Positions 1-7,239 are shown, counted from the first letter of the stretch. The stretch: 10,100 nucleotides of DNA from an uncultured Lachnospiraceae bacterium (GCA_947302185.1 CAMYVI010000075.1:1-10100); one strand, 5' to 3'. Notes: generated from the sequence alone by a model not told the origin. Numbers and translations: made by a program.

Positions 1-1523
1 TCGATACGATCCTCCTTGAATGCGGTGAGGATGACGAGTATGTGTACTGTGTATACTTTGCGCCTCATTCGGAACTGCATCGTATCGAAGCGGTTTACTC
101 TTCGATGCATTTCGAGAGACTGTTCATTCCGGATGAGTACCGGAGCAATCCCGTCGAAGCGTTCAGAAGTCTCTCTGAGAAAAAGGCCGACATAGACGAG
201 GAAATCGCGGATATTGACGGTGCTATGAAGAAAATCCTGATTCAGCGGGCGCCTACACTTTTGGGGGCGCAGCAAAAGCTTGAAGCACTGTCCAGAAACT
301 TTGATGTTCGCAAAATGGCAGCTGTCACGGAAAATGATTCAGAGCAGTTCTACATCCTCTGCGGCTGGATTTCCGACGAGGACCTGATCTCTCTTCAGAG
401 AGATATCGCGTCGGATGAGAAAGTCGTCCTCATGGTCTCGGACAACAATGACGAGATCCGCACGCAGCCGCCGACAAAGCTGAAGAATCCGAAGCTCTTC
501 AAGCCGTATGATATGTATGTGAAAATGTACGGTCTCCCGAATTACCGGGAGATGGATCCCACTGTGCTGGTCGCTCTGACTTACTCCTTCATATTCGGCG
601 TCATGTACGGCGATGTCGGTCAGGGCCTGTGCCTCATGATCGGAGGATTCCTGCTTTATAAGTTCAAAAATTCGGATCTCGCGGGAATCATTTCTCTGGC
701 CGGCTTCTTTTCAACGATATTCGGATTTATGTTCGGAAGCGTTTTCGGCTTTGAAGATATTATCAAGCCGCTCTGGCTGGATCCGAGACACGATATGGTG
801 ACGCTGCCGGGTGTCGGCAATATTAATACGATTCTCGTCTGTGCAATCGTATTCGGCATGTTCCTCACGATTGTGACGATGATCCTTCATATCAGGAACT
901 ACCTGAGGGACCGCAATGCCGAGGAGGCGTTTTTCAGCACGAATTCCGTTGCCGGATTGATATTCTATGCCACAGTGGTATTTGAAATCATTTTGATCTT
1001 TTCCGGGCATACGGTACCGGCAGCGAGAGTTTTCGAGGTGATCATAATTCTCACGGTCTTAGTAATGTTCTTCAAGGAACCGCTCTCGAAGATGGTCGAG
1101 AAGAAGAACACTGCAAAGGACGGTGCCGGTAAGGAAGGTATAAAGCGCGGGAAAAATACCGCCGGTCAGGAAAGTGAGATCTTCGAGGGCGGAGTACCGA
1201 TGTTCATTGTGCAGGGATTCTTCGAATTATTCGAGGTCATGCTTTCCTACTTCTCGAATACCTTGTCGTTTGTTCGTGTCGGAGCCTTTGCTGTCAGCCA
1301 TGCGGCCATGATGAGCGTCGTCCTGATGCTTGCGGGCGCAGAGAGCGGCGGACCGACGAACTGGATTATAGTCGTGTTCGGAAACCTGTTCGTCATGGGC
1401 ATAGAGGGCCTGATTGTCGGAATTCAGGTACTGCGTCTAGAGTTCTATGAGCTTTTCTCCAGGTACTATAAAGGGGACGGGAAAGAATTTGTATCGTCTT
1501 TCAAGAAGCTTGAGAATTTATGA
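1..1523 (+). CDS. ntpI: V/A-type ATPase subunit I (a subunit), 5'-truncated by window edge
   Basis: This is the membrane stator of a V/A-type ATPase, which forms the ion half-channels against the K-subunit ring and anchors the peripheral stalks. The frame is open from base 3 to the TGA at 1521-1523, giving about 506 visible residues. The family is usually 600-680 residues, so roughly 100-170 N-terminal residues lie upstream. A GTG at 42 is only an internal codon, because the frame continues above it without a stop. The visible part starts in the soluble stalk-binding domain and then shows about eight hydrophobic segments, beginning near VALTYSFIFGVMYGDVGQG. The hallmark motif NTLSFVRVGAFAVSHA is present, and its arginine at 1275-1277 matches the essential ion-translocation arginine of the family. 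A lysine/glycine-rich hydrophilic loop (about bases 1095-1190) separates membrane segments. It is the first visible gene of the I-K-F-E-A-B-D operon, and its promoter is outside the window. Confidence 0.95.
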   Translation, partial: DTILLECGEDDEYVYCVYFAPHSELHRIEAVYSSMHFERLFIPDEYRSNPVEAFRSLSEKKADIDEEIADIDGAMKKILIQRAPTLLGAQQKLEALSRNFDVRKMAAVTENDSEQFYILCGWISDEDLISLQRDIASDEKVVLMVSDNNDEIRTQPPTKLKNPKLFKPYDMYVKMYGLPNYREMDPTVLVALTYSFIFGVMYGDVGQGLCLMIGGFLLYKFKNSDLAGIISLAGFFSTIFGFMFGSVFGFEDIIKPLWLDPRHDMVTLPGVGNINTILVCAIVFGMFLTIVTMILHIRNYLRDRNAEEAFFSTNSVAGLIFYATVVFEIILIFSGHTVPAARVFEVIIILTVLVMFFKEPLSKMVEKKNTAKDGAGKEGIKRGKNTAGQESEIFEGGVPMFIVQGFFELFEVMLSYFSNTLSFVRVGAFAVSHAAMMSVVLMLAGAESGGPTNWIIVVFGNLFVMGIEGLIVGIQVLRLEFYELFSRYYKGDGKEFVSSFKKLENL

Positions 1524-1598
1524 CGGGCGCAGAAAGTGTACTTCACTCGGTATTTACAGATTTACATATCAAAAAGGATAAAATAGGAGGTCATCAAC

Positions 1599-2042
1599 AT
1601 GACATTGGCAGCAGAAATTATGGTAGTCGTCGCACTCACTCTCAGTATCATCATTCCCGGTCTCGTGTTCCTTCTCGGTGAGAGGAACCGCGGACGTTTC
1701 AAAGGGGCTCTCGCTGTGAACTGCTTCCTTTTCTTCGGCATCATGCTCATCACATCAATAGTGCTTCTTACCGGGTCTTCTTCCGTCTTTGCGGCAGAAG
1801 AAGCGGCAGCATCCGGGTCAGGACTCAAGGAAGGACTCGGATATATCGCAGCGGCTCTCTCCACCGGTATTTCCTGTCTCGGCGGCGGTATCGCGGTCGC
1901 TTCTGCAGCATCCGCAGCTCTGGGTGCAATCAGTGAAGATCAGACGATTCTCGGTAAGTCCCTTATTTTCGTAGGTCTGGCAGAAGGCGTCTGCCTTTAC
2001 GGCCTGATTATTTCCTTCATGATCATCGGTCAGCTTGGCTGA
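1599..2042 (+). CDS. ntpK: V/A-type ATPase proteolipid subunit K (rotor ring c subunit)
   Basis: This 147-residue protein forms the ion-carrying membrane rotor ring driven or used by the A3B3 head. Four hydrophobic segments are visible, at about residues 5-26, 37-59, 81-108 and 119-144. The last two form the classic proteolipid hairpin, with a Gly/Ala-rich helix (STGISCLGGGIAVASAASAA) and then GLAEGVCLYGLIISF, where Glu129 is the probable ion-binding carboxylate. The N-terminal pair lacks a comparable carboxylate and is not Gly/Ala-rich. It is followed by an Ala/Glu stretch (VFAAEEAAASG). The start is set by a textbook AGGAGG at 1585-1590, 8 bases before the ATG. It lies 75 bp after subunit I and 86 bp before F, the longest gaps in the operon, which fits separate control of K output. 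By analogy to bacterial F/V rings it must be made in excess over other subunits. H+ versus Na+ specificity cannot be settled, but no obvious glutamine ligand is seen in the third helix. Confidence 0.92.
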   Translation: MTLAAEIMVVVALTLSIIIPGLVFLLGERNRGRFKGALAVNCFLFFGIMLITSIVLLTGSSSVFAAEEAAASGSGLKEGLGYIAAALSTGISCLGGGIAVASAASAALGAISEDQTILGKSLIFVGLAEGVCLYGLIISFMIIGQLG

Positions 2043-2058
2043 GCGGTCAGTATCGAAA

Positions 2059-2089
2059 GACCTGATTTTTCGGGCAGAATGATCAGGTC
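2059..2089 (+). other. Intercistronic RNA hairpin between ntpK and ntpF-subunit gene
   Basis: The arms GACCTGAT (2059-2066) and ATCAGGTC (2082-2089) are perfectly complementary and enclose a 15-base loop. It starts 17 bases after the K stop codon. No U-run follows, so it is not a standard terminator. A plausible role (inference) is to protect the 3' end of the K message or to reduce read-through or translation into F, giving more K than F. A TATAAT lies just downstream at 2101-2106, but without a recognisable -35 element. Confidence 0.45.
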
Positions 2090-2128
2090 AGGTACAGCAG
2101 TATAATGTTATAAAAAGCGAGATCAAGT

Positions 2129-2437
2129 ATGAAAATATATCTCATCAGCGACAATGTCGATACGCTGACCGGAATGCGGCTTGCAGGCGTCCCGGGCGTG
2201 GTCGTACATAAAAAAGATGAGCTGAAAGGAGCGCTGGAGGCTGCATTTGCAGACCCGGACATCGGAATCATTCTCCTGACTGAAAAGTTCAGCCGGGACT
2301 TTCCCGATTATGTGAACTCCGTGAAGCTTCGCGGGGGAATGCCTCTTATCATCGACATTCCCGACCGCCACGGTACCGGCCGCAGACCGGACTTTATAAC
2401 CGCATATGTCAATGAAGCAATAGGATTGAAATTATGA
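2129..2437 (+). CDS. ntpG: V/A-type ATPase subunit F (central stalk)
   Basis: This 102-residue protein is the small central-stalk subunit that binds subunit D inside the A3B3 head and modulates rotation and coupling. The length and pattern fit the family: an N-terminal strand MKIYLISDNVDT, the LAGVPG turn at about residues 18-23, a central IGIILLTEKF strand-helix, and a late PLIIDIPDRHG segment, together forming a small Rossmann-like alpha/beta fold. The symbol follows Enterococcus hirae, where the F-type subunit is NtpG; other schemes call it atpF. The ATG at 2129 has only a weak Shine-Dalgarno (GCGAG about 7 bases upstream), unlike K, A, B and D. The stop overlaps the start of subunit E as ATGA, so E is likely translated by coupling to F. 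Confidence 0.9.
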   Translation: MKIYLISDNVDTLTGMRLAGVPGVVVHKKDELKGALEAAFADPDIGIILLTEKFSRDFPDYVNSVKLRGGMPLIIDIPDRHGTGRRPDFITAYVNEAIGLKL

Positions 2438-3021
2438 CACAGGAAGATAAATTACGCAATTTTTATGATTTCTCGATCGAGAGTGCGAACAGCCGGAGAG
2501 AACAGATGGTCTCCGAGTGCAGGGCGTCGTTCGAAGCGGAGTTCGAGGCGCACAAGAATGAGAAAGAGAGAGCGGTCTCGGATCGAATGAAAGCCGAGAC
2601 AAGTACGCTCCGCCGTTTGCAGAAGCGTGAGTTTTCTGAACGCCAGAATCAGATCCGCCTGAACGTGGCGGGGAGGCAGAGAGAGGTCAGGGATAAGATA
2701 TTTGCAAAAGTCGCCGAGAAGCTTTCCGAATTCCGCAAGACCCCGGAATACCATACCTGGCTGTTCCGGAGAGTCAAAGATGCCTTGAAATTTGCGGGCG
2801 AAGACGAGGTCACTATTTATGTAGATCCGTCTGACTCCACGTACACGGATGAGATCAGGGCAGTGTGCGGAATCACGCCGGTCGTCTCAAGGGAGGCGTT
2901 CGGAGGCGGGATCAGAGCTGTTATCCGTGCGAGAAATATCCTTATAGACAATTCCTTTGATACGCTGACGGCGGAAGCGAAAGAGAATTTGAGATTTGAC
3001 GGAGGTAATCTGAATGGCTGA
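2434..3021 (+). CDS. ntpE: V/A-type ATPase subunit E (peripheral stalk)
   Basis: This 195-residue protein is the peripheral-stalk subunit that holds the A3B3 head against the membrane stator. The N-terminal half (about residues 5-110) is highly charged and depleted in prolines and glycines, with heptad-like runs such as FEAEFEAHKNEKERAVSDRM, which fits the long coiled coil of this family. The C-terminal half is a mixed globular domain (TIYVDPSD near residues 126-133, then a Gly-rich FGGGIRAV segment and DNSFDTLTAEAKENLR), which matches the head-binding domain. The start ATG overlaps the F stop by four bases, and its own stop overlaps the start of subunit A by eight. The usual partner coil (G/H) and subunit C do not follow here, unlike in many V/A operons. 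Confidence 0.88.
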   Translation: MTQEDKLRNFYDFSIESANSRREQMVSECRASFEAEFEAHKNEKERAVSDRMKAETSTLRRLQKREFSERQNQIRLNVAGRQREVRDKIFAKVAEKLSEFRKTPEYHTWLFRRVKDALKFAGEDEVTIYVDPSDSTYTDEIRAVCGITPVVSREAFGGGIRAVIRARNILIDNSFDTLTAEAKENLRFDGGNLNG

Positions 3022-4786
3022 AAAGACAGGCGTAATTTACGGTATCAACGGCCCCGTCATATATATGAAAAACGCCGTCGGCTTCAAGATGGCCGAGATG
3101 GTTTATGTCGGCGAGCAGAATCTTGTGGGAGAGGTTATTTCGCTTTCCGGCGATACGACCACGATACAGGTCTACGAGGAGACCGGCGGAATGAAGCCGG
3201 GCGAGATCGTCCGCGGAACGGGGAGCGCTCTCTCCATAACATTAGGTCCCGGAATTCTGGACAATATTTTTGACGGCATTGAGAGACCGCTGTCAGAGAT
3301 TGCAAAGGCGTCGGGAAAATATATCGCCAGGGGCGTCTCTGTCAGTTCGCTCGATGAGGAAAAACTCTGGAAAGTCACGATGAAAGTAAAACCGGGAGAC
3401 GAGATACGCGGCGGATGCGTCATCGCCGAGTGTGATGAGACGGCATCCATCGTACATCGCTCGATGATGACGCCGTTCATTAAGAAGGCCGTCGTCAAGG
3501 AGGTGGCTCCTGACGGAAACTATACAGTGAACGAGACTATCGTCACTGTGACGCTTCCGGACGGTACCGAGCGCGGACTTTCGCTTGCTCAGAAATGGCC
3601 TATCCGCGTGCCGAGACCGATAGCTAAACGCATGCCGGCTTCCATGCCTCTGGTCACCGGCCAGAGAATTCTGGATACGATCTTCCCGATTGCCCGCGGC
3701 GGTACGGCTGCCATTCCGGGCGGTTTCGGAACGGGAAAGACCATGACACAGCACTCGATCGCGAAGTTCTCGGACGCGAATGTTATTATCTACATCGGCT
3801 GCGGTGAACGCGGCAACGAAATGACAGAGGTCCTCGAAGATTTCTCCAAGTTGGAAGATCCGAAGACGGGCAATAAACTGATGGCCCGCACAACGCTTAT
3901 CGCCAACACATCAAATATGCCGGTCGCCGCCCGTGAGGCGTCTATTTACACCGGTATAACGCTGGCCGAGTATTACAGGGATATGGGTTATGACGTTGCG
4001 ATCATGGCTGACTCGACTTCCCGCTGGGCGGAAGCCCTTCGCGAGCTTTCGGGCCGCATGGAGGAAATGCCGGCCGAGGAAGGCTTCCCGGCTTATCTGG
4101 CTTCGCGTCTTGCGGCTTTCTATGAGAGAGCCGGGCAGATGAAGACTCTCGGGGGCGATATAGGATCCGTATCGGTCATCGGCGCGGTTTCGCCGCAGGG
4201 CGGTGACTTTTCGGAACCGGTAACAATGAACACGAAGAGATTTGTGCGTTGTTTCTGGGGACTTGACAAGGCGCTGGCGTATGCCCGCCACTATCCGGCT
4301 ATCAACTGGATGGAGAGTTACAGTGAGTATGAAAGAGATCTGAGTGCATGGTACTCTGAAAATGTCGATACAAAGTTCATAGAGGACCGGACACGGATCG
4401 TTGCCCTGCTGAACGCGGAAGACAAACTGATGGAGACGGTCAAGCTGATCGGTTCGGATGTTCTTCCGGATGACCAGAAGCTCACGCTGGAAATTGCCCG
4501 CGTGATCCGCCTCGGTTTCCTGCAGCAGAACGCATTCCACAAGGATGACCGGAATGTGCCTCTGAAAAAACAGTTTCTCATGATGGAGACGATACTGTAC
4601 CTGTATCAGAGATCGAAGGAGCTGATTTCTCAGGGACATCCTATGTCGATCCTGAAACAGGATCCGATATTTGAAAAAGTCATCGCAATCAAGTATGACA
4701 TTCCGAACGATAAGCCGGAGATGTTCAATGAGTACCATGATATGATTGACAAGTACTATGAGAATGTGCTGGCAAAAAACGGATGA
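3014..4786 (+). CDS. ntpA: V/A-type ATPase catalytic subunit A
   Basis: This 590-residue protein is the catalytic nucleotide-binding subunit; it alternates with B in the cytoplasmic A3B3 ring and hydrolyses or makes ATP. It has an N-terminal beta-barrel (about 1-70), then the inserted non-homologous region typical of A subunits (about 110-190), which separates it from F1 beta. The P-loop is GGFGTGKT at residues 236-243 (Lys242). It carries Gly where many A subunits have Pro (GPFGSGKT). The catalytic glutamate lies in CGERGNE (Glu265). The conserved blocks NTSNMPVAAREASIYTG and ADSTSRWAEALRE are intact. The start ATG is preceded by GGAGGT at 3001-3006, inside the end of subunit E, with a 7-base spacer. 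The length is normal, and no frameshift or missing catalytic residue was seen. Confidence 0.97.
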   Translation: MAEKTGVIYGINGPVIYMKNAVGFKMAEMVYVGEQNLVGEVISLSGDTTTIQVYEETGGMKPGEIVRGTGSALSITLGPGILDNIFDGIERPLSEIAKASGKYIARGVSVSSLDEEKLWKVTMKVKPGDEIRGGCVIAECDETASIVHRSMMTPFIKKAVVKEVAPDGNYTVNETIVTVTLPDGTERGLSLAQKWPIRVPRPIAKRMPASMPLVTGQRILDTIFPIARGGTAAIPGGFGTGKTMTQHSIAKFSDANVIIYIGCGERGNEMTEVLEDFSKLEDPKTGNKLMARTTLIANTSNMPVAAREASIYTGITLAEYYRDMGYDVAIMADSTSRWAEALRELSGRMEEMPAEEGFPAYLASRLAAFYERAGQMKTLGGDIGSVSVIGAVSPQGGDFSEPVTMNTKRFVRCFWGLDKALAYARHYPAINWMESYSEYERDLSAWYSENVDTKFIEDRTRIVALLNAEDKLMETVKLIGSDVLPDDQKLTLEIARVIRLGFLQQNAFHKDDRNVPLKKQFLMMETILYLYQRSKELISQGHPMSILKQDPIFEKVIAIKYDIPNDKPEMFNEYHDMIDKYYENVLAKNG

Positions 4787-4806
4787 TGAATTGATGGAGA
4801 ACAAAT

Positions 4807-6189
4807 ATGGCTATAGAATATCTTGGTCTCAGTGAAATCAACGGCCCTCTGGTCGTGCTGGAAGGCGTGAAAGGCGCTGCGTACGATGAGATTGTCGAGT
4901 TCAAGATCAGCGGGACCGAACGCAAGCTGGGAAGAATCATTGAGGCTTATGAGGATAAGGCTGTCATTCAGGTCTTTGAGGGGACTGACGGTATGTCCCT
5001 CAATAATACGCATACGAGGCTTACGGGGCATCCGATGGAACTTGCGCTCTCGGAGGAGATTCTGGGCAGGACATTTGACGGGATCGGGAGACCGATCGAC
5101 GGGCTGGAGCCGATTGTATCGAATGTCCGGGTCGACGTAAACGGGATGCCGCTCAACCCCTGCAGGCGCGAGTATCCGAGAAACTATATAAACACCGGTA
5201 TATCGGCTATAGACGCGCTTACTACCCTGATACGCGGACAGAAGCTGCCGATTTTCTCCGGGAACGGTCTGCCCCACGATGAGCTTGCGGCTCAGCTGGT
5301 CACGCAGTCGTCTCTGGGATCGGGATCGGATGAGAGGTTCTGCGTTATATTTGCAGCTATGGGCGTCAAATATGACGTTGCGGAGTTTTTCAGGCGCACA
5401 TTTGAGGAGAGCGGCGTTTCCGACCACGTTACTATGTTCCTGAATCTCGCAAATGATCCGGTCGTCGAGAGGCTGATCACCCCGAAGGTGGCGCTGACGG
5501 CTGCGGAGTACCTTGCATTTGAAAAAGATATGCATGTTCTTGTCATTATGACGGACATCACATCTTACTGCGAGGCTATGCGTGAAGTATCGTCTTCCAA
5601 GGGAGAGATTCCGTCCAGAAAAGGATATCCCGGGTATATGTATTCGGATCTCGCATCGCTCTATGAACGTGCGGGCATTGTCGCGGGCCAGAAAGGTTCG
5701 GTCACACAGATTCCGATTCTTACCATGCCGAATGACGATATCACGCACCCGATTCCGGACCTTACAGGATATATTACGGAAGGTCAGATCGTTCTTGACA
5801 GGAACCTGCACGGACAGGGAATCTATCCGCCGATTTCGGTCCTGCCGTCGCTTTCACGTCTGATGAAAGACGGCATAGGTGAAGGCTATACGCGCGAAGA
5901 TCATCAGGCTGTCGCAAATCAGCTGTTTTCGTCCTACGCGAAAGTTTCTGATGCGAGATCCCTCGCTTCGGTCATCGGCGAAGATGAGCTTTCCGCGACT
6001 GATAAGATGTATCTGAAGTTCGGCGCGGCATTTGAGGACCGTTTTGTCGGTCAGGGGCATGAAGAGAACCGCCCGGTACAGGAGACACTTGATATCGGAT
6101 GGGAGCTCTTGGGAATCCTGCCCAAGTCGGAGCTTGACCGCGTGGATTCGAAGATACTTGAGAAGTATTACAAGCCGGCGGAGGAGTGA
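4807..6189 (+). CDS. ntpB: V/A-type ATPase regulatory subunit B
   Basis: This 460-residue protein is the non-catalytic nucleotide-site subunit that alternates with A in the head and supplies the arginine finger to the A active site. Family features are the N-terminal barrel ([16 protein letters not shown]), the degenerate P-loop region SGNGLPHDE at about residues 151-159, the block [17 protein letters not shown], and PSLSRL, whose Arg351 aligns with the arginine finger described in the Enterococcus hirae B subunit. The length is standard. The start is 20 bases after the A stop, with a GATGGAG Shine-Dalgarno about 7-8 bases upstream. It is followed after four bases by subunit D, and B's own last codons supply the ribosome binding site for D. 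Confidence 0.97.
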   Translation: MAIEYLGLSEINGPLVVLEGVKGAAYDEIVEFKISGTERKLGRIIEAYEDKAVIQVFEGTDGMSLNNTHTRLTGHPMELALSEEILGRTFDGIGRPIDGLEPIVSNVRVDVNGMPLNPCRREYPRNYINTGISAIDALTTLIRGQKLPIFSGNGLPHDELAAQLVTQSSLGSGSDERFCVIFAAMGVKYDVAEFFRRTFEESGVSDHVTMFLNLANDPVVERLITPKVALTAAEYLAFEKDMHVLVIMTDITSYCEAMREVSSSKGEIPSRKGYPGYMYSDLASLYERAGIVAGQKGSVTQIPILTMPNDDITHPIPDLTGYITEGQIVLDRNLHGQGIYPPISVLPSLSRLMKDGIGEGYTREDHQAVANQLFSSYAKVSDARSLASVIGEDELSATDKMYLKFGAAFEDRFVGQGHEENRPVQETLDIGWELLGILPKSELDRVDSKILEKYYKPAEE

Positions 6190-6193
6190 GGGT

Positions 6194-6811
6194 ATGGATC
6201 CGAATGAAGTCCCGACAAAAGGAAATTTAATAAGAGCCAGGAATTCTCTGACCCTCTCGCGCCAGGGCTATGAGCTGATGGATAAAAAGAGGAATATTCT
6301 GATCCGGGAGCTCACTCAGTATATTGAGCAGGCCAAGGATATTCAGGATAATATCGACCGGACCTTCCGGGAGGCGTATGCTGCGCTGCAGCGGGCCAAT
6401 ATTCAGATGGGAATCGAGACTGTCCGGAATATAGCGGAATCTCTGCCGGTCGACGAGGGGGTAGAGATCGTCATCCGGTCTGTTATGGGAACGGAGATCC
6501 CGGTCGTGCGCCATGATGAGAGTCTGGACGAGACGCCGTCTTATGCGTTTTACCGCACCCGTGATTCACTGGATGAAGCGCGGACAGCTTTTATCCGCGT
6601 CAAGGAACTTACGCTCAGGCTGTCTCAGGTAGAGAGCGCAGCCCACAGGCTGGCGGCAAATATCCAGAGAACACAGAAACGGGCAAATGCGCTTCGCAAC
6701 ATTACGATTCCTCATTATGAGGAACTGGTAAAAAACATTTCCAATTCTCTTGAGGAGAAGGAGCGCGAGGAATTTACCCGTCAGAAAGTCATAAAGAGAA
6801 TGAAAGGCTGA
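6194..6811 (+). CDS. ntpD: V/A-type ATPase subunit D (central rotor shaft)
   Basis: This 205-residue protein is the coiled-coil shaft that turns inside the A3B3 head and links it through F and C to the K ring. The start at 6194 is chosen because it gives the family N-terminus (PTKGNLIRARNSLTLSRQGYE) and has GAGGAG at 6181-6186 with a 7-base spacer. The frame is open further upstream to about 6032, but that would overlap B and add unrelated residues. Long N- and C-terminal helices are visible, and the late motif ANALRNITIPHYEELV matches the conserved RxNALE-x-IP region of the family. It is the last gene of the operon, with an intrinsic terminator 8 bases after its stop. Confidence 0.94.
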   Translation: MDPNEVPTKGNLIRARNSLTLSRQGYELMDKKRNILIRELTQYIEQAKDIQDNIDRTFREAYAALQRANIQMGIETVRNIAESLPVDEGVEIVIRSVMGTEIPVVRHDESLDETPSYAFYRTRDSLDEARTAFIRVKELTLRLSQVESAAHRLAANIQRTQKRANALRNITIPHYEELVKNISNSLEEKEREEFTRQKVIKRMKG

Positions 6812-6819
6812 TACAGGAC

Positions 6820-6853
6820 GCCGCGCCTAACGGAGAAGGCGCGGCATTCTTTT
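6820..6853 (+). terminator. Intrinsic terminator of the V/A-ATPase operon
   Basis: The GC-only arms GCCGCGCC (6820-6827) and GGCGCGGC (6838-6845) pair perfectly. A further T-A pair closes an 8-base loop, and ATTCTTTT follows. It sits right after the subunit D stop, so it very probably ends the operon transcript. Confidence 0.88.
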
Positions 6854-6965
6854 ACGTTTACATAATTGAAATGTTATCGTGTAATAATTTTGTAATCTGC
6901 AAAAATCCACAAAACAATTGTTCTTTTTAATATCTGTGGTTTACGTAAGATTTACCGCTATTTTT

Positions 6966-7060
6966 CGTGGATATTGTGGATAAACCCGTGTATAAGTGAA
7001 AATGCCCATAGTTTTCAGTGGTGTTTATGTGGACAAAAAATGTGGATAAAATGTGGGTGT
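6966..7060 (-). promoter_or_regulatory. Cluster of DnaA-box-like sites, all in one orientation
   Basis: Read on the minus strand, the consensus TTATCCACA occurs perfectly twice, at 6975-6983 and 7041-7049 (plus strand TGTGGATAA). One-mismatch sites lie at 6987-6995 (CGTGTATAA, against TGTGNATAA) and 7028-7036 (TGTGGACAA). Weaker matches are at 6966-6974 (CGTGGATAT) and 7052-7060 (only the TGTGG core). The strong sites fall in two pairs with starts 12 and 13 bases apart. More degenerate candidates lie outside, at 6935-6943 and 6903-6911. TTATCCACA is the established high-affinity DnaA binding sequence in bacteria. Whether DnaA binds here, and whether this acts on replication or only on gene expression, is inference. 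Confidence 0.6.
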
Positions 7061-7079
7061 TACGAAAGTGTTACAAAAG
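7057..7079 (+). repeat. Tandem direct repeat GTGTTACRAAA
   Basis: GTGTTACGAAA (7057-7067) and GTGTTACAAAA (7069-7079) differ at one base and start 12 bases apart, about one helical turn, immediately after the DnaA-box cluster. They could be binding sites for a second protein or degenerate continuations of the cluster; the sequence alone does not say which. Confidence 0.4.
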
Positions 7080-7171
7080 AGTTTCATAAAAATTCGGCGA
7101 ATTGACGAAATAGCGGATATGGAAAAATAGTGTTTGCATTATAGTTATGTAAATCAGAAAAGGGAAAAATG

Positions 7172-7182
7172 ACCTGACAGGT
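7172..7182. repeat. Small operator-like dyad
   Basis: ACCTG-A-CAGGT is a perfect 5-base inverted repeat around a single central base. It lies about 58 bases upstream of the ATG at 7240, a position where an operator or a short RNA stem could act. It is too short to assign to a regulator family. Confidence 0.25.
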
Positions 7183-7239
7183 GCTTATTTCAATGTGAAA
7201 CAGGAAGCTATGGAAGTCTGTCTCGATGGGGAGTAATAA

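Larger units (their letters stand above)
6846..7239. other. AT-rich non-coding region with DnaA-box-like cluster
   Basis: No convincing gene was found on either strand of this stretch of about 390 bp. The first part (about 6846-6965) is roughly 75% A+T by hand count, against about half in the flanking genes, and includes small perfect palindromes AACAATTGTT (6913-6922) and TTACGTAA (6941-6948). The middle (6966-7060) carries repeated TGTGGATAA-like sites. Next come two GTGTTAC repeats, and near 7172 a short dyad. The last part is the leader of the downstream broken gene. The layout of an AT-rich tract beside same-orientation DnaA boxes resembles a DnaA-controlled region, but nothing adjacent is a replication gene. 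Confidence 0.6.

Noticed and set aside
42..1523. GTG at 42 as the start of subunit I
   Set aside because: The same frame is open to the window edge and the product would lack a normal N-terminal domain; no ribosome binding site precedes it.
2101..2106. TATAAT before subunit F as an internal promoter
   Set aside because: No -35 element at 16-18 bases and no TG extension; kept only as a remark with the hairpin finding.
3911..5811. Long minus-strand open frames opposite subunits A and B
   Set aside because: They are Arg/His-rich shadow frames of the ATPase genes with no motif or start signal.
6032..6193. Upstream extension of subunit D to about 6032
   Set aside because: It overlaps the end of subunit B in another frame and gives low-complexity Arg/Ser-rich sequence; ATG 6194 has a good ribosome binding site and the family N-terminus.
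7102..7130. TTGACG with AAATAG 17 bases downstream as a promoter for the broken hydrolase gene
   Set aside because: The -35 is good but every spacing gives a poor -10; a nearby TATAGT at 7140-7145 has no matching -35. Not strong enough to call.
2082..7182. Shared GTCAGGT/ACCTGAC words in the K-F gap and the 7172 dyad
   Set aside because: A 7-base match between two places in 10 kb is expected by chance.
6846..7239. A full chromosomal oriC
   Set aside because: No dnaA, dnaN, rpmH or gene-strand divergence is visible and no DnaA-trio was seen; only a DnaA-box cluster can be supported.
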